From: Limnohabitans sp.
GTDB taxonomy: Bacteria > Pseudomonadota > Gammaproteobacteria > Burkholderiales > Burkholderiaceae_C
Length of the DNA stretch: 17,927 bases
Assembly (NCBI GenBank): GCA_018883305.1
Contig: VEQI01000023.1
Span: forward strand, 1-17,927
Direction: 5' to 3'
Shown: positions 14,703 to 17,927 of the stretch, in pieces
How the letters are laid out: the number at the start of each line of letters is the position of its first letter
How positions within the stretch are numbered: position 1 is the stretch's first letter
The notes under the pieces: generated by a model
Told to the model about the DNA's origin: nothing
Databases searched by the model: none
The model's input: the letters and a program-made list of their open reading frames with translations, nothing else
Position numbers and translations under genes: made by a program

Positions 14703-15886
14703 AAAACCCTTTCACACAAAACCACTGGTGGCAACGCACAACGTTTGCACTGACCTTGGTCACTGCCTGCGGTGCAAGCCTTGCACAGATCCAGTCCTCT
14801 GCCCCTCGGGTGGAAATGGCCAACGCGGAAGAAAACCGAGTCAACTTGTTTGGGTACGGTGAGCTGTATTACGCGCGCCCGCGTTCAAGTAGCGTGGATG
14901 CCGTAGCCACGGCTCGACGTGGCGTGATTGGCCTGGCTTATCGCTTCAATGAGCGAACGCGCTTTGCCTCTGAGCTGGAAATCGAAAATGCCGTGGTGTC
15001 CGCCACCGATCAAGGCGAGGTGGCGTTTGAGCAGCTTTACATCGAGCATGACATTCATGACCGACTCACGGCCAAGGCGGGGCTCTTCCTGCTGCCCATC
15101 GGCTACATGAATGAAACCCATGAGCCCACGCGCTACTACGGGGTGACACGCAATCTGGTGGAGACAGCCATCATTCCCACCACCTGGCGCGAAATGGGTA
15201 TAGGGCTGCAAGGCCTGTCCGAACATGGTTTGCGGTGGAATGCCGGCGTGGTCACCAGCTTTGATCTCAACAAGTGGCCCACCGACAGTGCAGAAACCAA
15301 GGCTTCTCCCTTGGGGGCGATTCATCAGGAAGGGCAACAGGCCAAGGCGGCCTCGCTGGCCTATTACACCGCGCTCAACTACGATGGCGTTCCAGGTGTC
15401 AATGTGGGGGGCAGCCTGTTCTCTGGCGGGATTGGCCAGCGTCAACCCACCATGGCGTCCCCCAATGCCAGTGTGAATCTGACAGAGTTGCATGCCAAGT
15501 GGGACTTGGGGTCATGGGCCTTGGCTGGTTTGGTGGCCCTGGGGCGCTTCCACGATGTGGCTGCCTTCAATGCGTCTGGCGCCAATGGCAGCAATCCGGT
15601 GCCGGATGTATTTCGAGGCGCATATTTGCAAGCAGCGTATCGCTTGTGGCGACAAGGCGACTACAGCCTGGTGCCATTCACACGCTACGAGCGGGTGAAC
15701 ACGGCGGTGGGGTTCTCGGGATTGCCCATGGGGCTGGCACCGGCCACAGACCCGGACACACGTGTGATCACGGTGGGCGCGAGTTTTTATCTGCATCCTC
15801 AAGTGGTGCTGAAGGCGGATACGCAACGCTATTTGAATAACGCCCAGCTGGACCGCTTCAATCTTGGCATCGGTTTCCACTTCTGA
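14699..15886 (+). CDS. Outer-membrane porin-like beta-barrel protein
   Basis: A 395-residue protein with a Sec signal peptide (TTFALTLVTACGASLAQ). The rest has alternating strand patterns: VNLFGYGELYYARPRS, FASELEIENAVV, EVAFEQLYIEHDIHDRLTAK and AGLFLLPIGYMNETHEPT. It ends RFNLGIGFHF, and a terminal Phe is typical of outer-membrane proteins. The segment with the substrate-like AGLFLLPIGYMNE motif resembles phosphate-selective porin O/P-type families. It begins in an ATGA overlap with the di-heme peroxidase gene, so the two products are made together. In this operon it could pass a ferric chelate, or carry the electron-transfer parts at the outer membrane; neither is proven. Confidence 0.82.
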   Translation: MKNPFTQNHWWQRTTFALTLVTACGASLAQIQSSAPRVEMANAEENRVNLFGYGELYYARPRSSSVDAVATARRGVIGLAYRFNERTRFASELEIENAVVSATDQGEVAFEQLYIEHDIHDRLTAKAGLFLLPIGYMNETHEPTRYYGVTRNLVETAIIPTTWREMGIGLQGLSEHGLRWNAGVVTSFDLNKWPTDSAETKASPLGAIHQEGQQAKAASLAYYTALNYDGVPGVNVGGSLFSGGIGQRQPTMASPNASVNLTELHAKWDLGSWALAGLVALGRFHDVAAFNASGANGSNPVPDVFRGAYLQAAYRLWRQGDYSLVPFTRYERVNTAVGFSGLPMGLAPATDPDTRVITVGASFYLHPQVVLKADTQRYLNNAQLDRFNLGIGFHF

Positions 15887-15887
15887 C

Positions 15888-16463
15888 ATGAGCACTCGTT
15901 TGATCCATCGACGTGAGGTGCTTCGACAAACCGGGGCCTGGGGTGTGGGCGCGGGTGCGTTGCTGCCGGCCCTGGCTCATGCCGCTGTCTTCATGGAGAC
16001 CGAGCAGGCCCAGCAAATCTTGATGCCAGAGGCGAATGCATTTCATCTTGTGTCGATCACCCTGGGAGAGACTGAGTGGGCCACGCTGCGTCGAGCCACG
16101 CAGACGGCAGTTCCTCGGCGGTTTTCACCCCAGGGTTGGGAAGGCATGGCGGGAGGCCAGAGCGTGGGCTGGTTCATGCTGGACCGAGTGGTAGGGAAAT
16201 ACGACTTGATTGACTACGCCGTGGGCTTCGAGCGTGATGGCAAGGTGCGCGGCGTGGAGGTGATGGCCTATCGGGAATCGCATGGCGCTGAAATTCGACA
16301 AGCCGCGTGGCGTGGGCAGTTCAAGGGCCGGCAAGGGCCACAGGCTTTGCGGCATGGTGATGACATCAAGAACGTCTCGGGCGCCACCTTGTCTTGTCAG
16401 CACGTGACCGAAGGGGTTCAGCGATTGAGTGTGGTGGTGAGTTGGTTGAGGCCTTCCACATGA
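15888..16463 (+). CDS. Tat-exported FMN-binding domain protein
   Basis: A 191-residue protein with a twin-arginine leader (HRREVLRQTG, arginines 8-9) and a hydrophobic stretch ending ALAHAA. The C-terminal half is an FMN_bind domain: YAVGFERDGKVRGVEVMAYR, SHGAEIRQAAWRGQFKG and the flavinylation motif NVSGATLS, in which T167 is the expected FMN-phosphothreonine. The domain is loaded by ApbE, encoded directly downstream. It would act in the periplasm as a one-flavin electron carrier. The ATG at 15888 comes one base after the porin stop. Slightly longer frames exist but would disrupt the Tat leader. Its own stop overlaps the apbE start. Related proteins work in Rnf/Nqr subunits and in extracytoplasmic reductases. 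Confidence 0.88.
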   Translation: MSTRLIHRREVLRQTGAWGVGAGALLPALAHAAVFMETEQAQQILMPEANAFHLVSITLGETEWATLRRATQTAVPRRFSPQGWEGMAGGQSVGWFMLDRVVGKYDLIDYAVGFERDGKVRGVEVMAYRESHGAEIRQAAWRGQFKGRQGPQALRHGDDIKNVSGATLSCQHVTEGVQRLSVVVSWLRPST

Positions 16464-17287
16464 GTGCCCGCCTGGTCCGAGCTCGACCGTTGATGGGCAC
16501 ACTGGTGACGATCCAGTTGGATGCCAATGACATGTTGCGTGACGTGTCGTCCATGATGGCGCAGGCCTTCGCCGTGATGGCTAGGATTGCGTCTGTCATG
16601 AGTGCGCATGACGCTCACTCCGATCTGGGACGCATGAGCCGTGCTCGGTCGGGGGAAGTGATGCAGTTGGATGTACATACTTGGCACGTGCTTCAGGCTG
16701 CCAAGCACTGGGCGGCCAAATCACATGGTGCATTCAATCCAGCACTTGCAGGAAAAGTGCTGGCGCACAAGGGGACACGGCCGGGATTGCTGGGGCACGA
16801 AGCCTTGTCCACGCATCTGGCGGATGTGGCGTTGCTGGACGATCATTGTGTCCGCATGGCTGCGCCAGTGGCGCTTGATGTTGGTGGGATTGCCAAGGGC
16901 TATGCCCTGGATCAAGCCGCTGCCGTCTTGCAGCAGCGGGGATGCCAGCGCGCTATCTTGAATGCAGGTGGTGATCTCCGCGTGGTGGGAGAACGGCGTT
17001 GGCCGGTGGAGGTCCGTCATGCCGGCACCAAGCTTCGCGATCGCAAGGGGTGCGACGTGCGCTTCATGCGTGAAGGCGCCCTGGCCACCTCGGTGATAGA
17101 TGCGCGTGAAACGCAGTTTGTACGCACGGTGGCCGGGCGTGGGTGGACATGGCGCAGTGCCACTGTGTGGGCACGGGACGGCATGACGGCCGACATCCTG
17201 ACGAAATGGGCCTTGCAGTCCAGCCCCTTGTGTCCGCAACTCCATACAGCACTGCGCGCACAAGGTGCCAGGATGTGGCGAACATGA
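16460..17287 (+). CDS. apbE: FAD:protein FMN transferase (ApbE family), no signal peptide
   Basis: A 275-residue flavin transferase that moves FMN from FAD to a threonine in an S/TGAT motif. Signature segments are ARPLMGTLVTI (8-18), ALDVGGIAKGYALDQA (138-153), NAGGDLRVVG (168-177) and TADILTKWAL (243-252, with D245 and T248 at the usual metal-binding positions). The HIIDP motif seen in many members is only SVIDA here. The ATG at 16460 overlaps the FMN-binding gene stop; an open extension upstream lies inside that gene. The protein begins directly with the catalytic fold and has no signal or lipobox, unlike most proteobacterial ApbE lipoproteins. It should therefore work in the cytoplasm. The natural substrate is the product of the gene just before it. 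Confidence 0.9.
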   Translation: MSARLVRARPLMGTLVTIQLDANDMLRDVSSMMAQAFAVMARIASVMSAHDAHSDLGRMSRARSGEVMQLDVHTWHVLQAAKHWAAKSHGAFNPALAGKVLAHKGTRPGLLGHEALSTHLADVALLDDHCVRMAAPVALDVGGIAKGYALDQAAAVLQQRGCQRAILNAGGDLRVVGERRWPVEVRHAGTKLRDRKGCDVRFMREGALATSVIDARETQFVRTVAGRGWTWRSATVWARDGMTADILTKWALQSSPLCPQLHTALRAQGARMWRT

Positions 17288-17766
17288 TGCACGGATTTCA
17301 AGTTCGCTGGGGATGGACGCGTCGCACGGCGCTGGCCTGGGCCCTTTGTTTTTTCCTGATGTGGGTCACGGGGGTGGTGCTGTACGGGTTGCCTTCGCAA
17401 GAACTGCTGGACATGTCGTCCACGGAACAAGGCATTCGACGCCTGTCCGTGGTGTTGCACGGTGTACTCACCTGGTTCTTATGCGTGCTGAGTGGTCGTG
17501 GTGTATGGGCGCATGTGCCACGAACCTGGCATCGACGAAGTCACATGCGGTCATGGTGGTGGGGCGTGCTCAGCCTGCTGGCCTTGCTGGGGCTGGTCGT
17601 GACAGGCCTGGTCCTGCTTTATGGGGCGGAGTGGCTGCATGCAAGGGTATCCACGGCGCATTTTTGGTTCGGGATGATCGCGCTGCTGGTGTTGCTGACG
17701 CATGTGAGCAGGCGCAAGGGCAACAAACCTCGCATCAAGGCTTCAACTGCTTTTCAATCGCGCTGA
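17284..17766 (+). CDS. Small four-helix membrane protein, possible cytochrome b
   Basis: A 160-residue membrane protein that I cannot assign to a named family with certainty. Four hydrophobic helices are visible: ALAWALCFFLMWVTGVVLYG (17-35), RLSVVLHGVLTWFLCVLSG (53-71), WGVLSLLALLGLVVTGLVLL (93-112) and AHFWFGMIALLVLLTHV (125-141). Histidines H59 and H77 flank helix 2, and H126 and H140 lie at the two ends of helix 4. This is a pattern suited to bis-histidine haem b on each membrane side, as in small DUF4405/PepSY-like cytochromes. The ATG at 17284 overlaps the apbE stop by ATGA. It is the last gene of the operon and could carry electrons from the inner membrane to the periplasmic flavoprotein. 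Its 3' end overlaps the convergent glutathione peroxidase gene by 32 bp. Confidence 0.75.
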   Translation: MMHGFQVRWGWTRRTALAWALCFFLMWVTGVVLYGLPSQELLDMSSTEQGIRRLSVVLHGVLTWFLCVLSGRGVWAHVPRTWHRRSHMRSWWWGVLSLLALLGLVVTGLVLLYGAEWLHARVSTAHFWFGMIALLVLLTHVSRRKGNKPRIKASTAFQSR

Positions 17767-17927
17767 TGAGTTTTTTGCTATCGGGCTCGGTCATGCTGTT
17801 GTAGCTGTCCACCAATCGTCCATCGCGGCCAATCAGGTACTTGTAAAAATTCCAGCGTGGCGGTGAAGCGCCTTGCGCCACCAATTGGCGGAAGAACGGA
17901 TTGGCTTGATCCCCCTTGACACTTGAA
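17735..17927 (-). CDS. Glutathione peroxidase, C-terminal part (gene runs off the right edge)
   Basis: The last 63 codons of a minus-strand gene. The translation contains GDQANPFFRQLV, then PPRWNFYKYLIGRDGRLVDS and EPDSKKLISAIEKQLKP before a TGA at 17735-17737. WNFxKYLIxRDG is the strongly conserved C-terminal motif of glutathione peroxidase/BtuE-type thiol peroxidases, including the tryptophan of the catalytic tetrad. The selenocysteine/cysteine and glutamine catalytic residues lie beyond the window. The enzyme removes hydroperoxides in the cytoplasm or periplasm. It converges on the membrane protein gene, with a 32-bp coding overlap. Confidence 0.88.
   Translation of the reverse strand, partial: SSVKGDQANPFFRQLVAQGASPPRWNFYKYLIGRDGRLVDSYNSMTEPDSKKLISAIEKQLKP

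Overview
The window has moderately high GC, closely packed genes, and several tripartite-tricarboxylate (Bug/TctC-type) solute-binding proteins beside amidohydrolases. This suggests an environmental betaproteobacterium of the Burkholderiales, probably Comamonadaceae-like. The taxonomic guess rests on gene content only. No RNA gene, insertion sequence or CRISPR array was seen, and no gap between genes exceeds 300 bases.

Left half (about 1-10030): a catabolic or uptake region with three gene sets, each led by a Bug-type binding protein. Two sets diverge from the gap at 3959-4174. Leftward run a Bug protein, a 2-pyrone-4,6-dicarboxylate-lactonase-like amidohydrolase and a radical SAM protein. 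Rightward run a Tat-type Bug protein and two amidohydrolases joined by ATGA overlaps. A third, leftward set (10029 to 7409) pairs a Bug protein with an FAD-dependent oxidoreductase. A short, broken Bug gene lies between the second and third sets. No TctA/TctB membrane subunits or dedicated regulator are present, so the substrate is unknown; an aromatic-derived lactone or dicarboxylate is a guess.

Right half (about 10087-17766): an iron-linked region. Leftward run feoA, feoB and an MFS transporter. Rightward run five tightly coupled genes: a GTG-initiated di-heme peroxidase lipoprotein (MauG/MbnH/CCP type), an outer-membrane porin, a Tat-exported FMN-binding protein with an SGAT flavinylation motif, a signal-less ApbE flavin transferase, and a small four-helix membrane protein with histidines placed like haem ligands. 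The shared 156-bp intergenic region holds two sites that closely resemble Fur boxes, one over each predicted promoter.

The most interesting proposal in the window is that the five-gene operon is a Fur-controlled, flavin- and haem-based extracytoplasmic electron-transfer system. It could reduce ferric iron (or handle its redox chemistry) in the periplasm so that FeoB can import Fe2+. The window closes with the 3' end of a glutathione peroxidase on the minus strand.
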